Below are positions 52,050 to 52,263 of a stretch of DNA of 52,263 bases, piece by piece. The notes beneath the pieces are model-generated. The model was given only the letters and a program-made list of their open reading frames with translations, was not told where the DNA came from and did not search any database. How positions within the stretch are numbered: the first letter of the stretch is position 1; each line of letters opens with the position of its first letter. The stretch comes from Candidatus Altimarinota bacterium (GTDB lineage Bacteria > Patescibacteriota > Gracilibacteria > BD1-5 > UBA6164). The stretch is from assembly GCA_026988025.1 (NCBI GenBank), contig JALSMB010000032.1, positions 1 to 52,263 on the forward strand, read 5' to 3'. The position numbers and the translations under genes are program-made.

Positions 52050-52263
52050 ATTCTATTTAATATATAATGTAACATATGAAATCTAAGTTCTAACATAAAT
52101 CAAACATAACTATACTATATTTACACCTCACAAACAAAAACTATTAAGAGAACTTAATCTCTTAAGTTTACCTTTAAGTAACACAACATATCTCCTAAAT
52201 CACCCTTTAAACACAAAAAAACACGAGTTTACTATAAAAGTATTCCCGTGTTTTTTCTTTAAT
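52050..52263. other. 3' intergenic end of the window with two hairpins
   Basis: A small hairpin TTAAGAGA/TCTCTTAA (52144-52165) and, at 52216-52256, AAAAAACACG/CGTGTTTTTT with a T-run, a probable terminator for the upstream operon. No ORF of note. Confidence 0.5.

Overview
This AT-rich window (roughly a quarter G+C by eye) comes from a bacterium that reads UGA as glycine (translation table 25), as in the CPR/Patescibacteria lineages Gracilibacteria (BD1-5) and Absconditabacteria (SR1). Nearly every real gene contains in-frame TGA codons at positions where the family has an invariant glycine: the Walker A loop of PPK2, the Walker A of the UvrD-like helicase, the GHGIGLSLV box of a histidine kinase and the GMN motif of CorA. 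TGG is still tryptophan, and genes end in TAA or TAG. A standard-code ORF search breaks most genes into pieces; the coordinates here come from reading through TGA.

Layout. (1) 1-10.1 kb, mostly minus strand: an amino-acid permease with a small membrane partner; a long minus-strand set for anion, metal and sulfur handling (two PF03773-type permease halves, a NifX-like protein, a DUF6858-like protein, TauE/SafE, a CDF transporter, a TehA/SLAC1 channel) diverging from an FmdE-like protein; a ZIP transporter with a Fur-family regulator; a cysteine desulfurase with a DUF134 protein. (2) 10.2-18.8 kb: housekeeping genes (Der GTPase, CorA, AspRS, PPK2 with a long N-terminal extension, LexA), small hypotheticals and a secreted acidic-repeat/coiled-coil protein. 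(3) 18.9-26.8 kb: a plus-strand set of a 92-aa protein with an apparent frameshift, an 1875-aa giant protein and a 647-aa coiled-coil protein. (4) 26.9-31.0 kb: a polymorphic-toxin locus with a 710-aa lipoprotein carrying a C-terminal EndoU-like nuclease, its adjacent putative immunity gene, an orphan toxin C-terminus and a second immunity paralogue. (5) 31.1-41 kb: an HD-domain (p)ppGpp-hydrolase-like protein, a foreign-looking gene, two histidine kinase/response regulator pairs, an SGNH lipoprotein, ApbE, a ferric-reductase/rubredoxin/flavoreductase fusion and a surface repeat protein. (6) 41.3-48.2 kb: two paralogous pairs of kinase-fold protein plus small partner, an alpha/beta hydrolase, and an insertion sequence that has cut a gene. 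(7) 48.4-52.1 kb: a frameshifted UvrD/HelD-like helicase with a nuclease-like insert and zinc ribbon, followed by a tandem winged-helix/nuclease protein.

How it fits together. Gene content (surface repeat proteins, a giant protein, a toxin cassette, kinase-fold proteins, many transporters, little biosynthesis) suits a host-attached or predatory CPR cell. Three identical-spacing direct repeats (two ATGAATT boxes, 11-bp period) lie 45-52 bp upstream of three envelope or redox genes and look like binding sites for one of the OmpR-type regulators encoded here. No rRNA, tRNA or CRISPR array was recognised.
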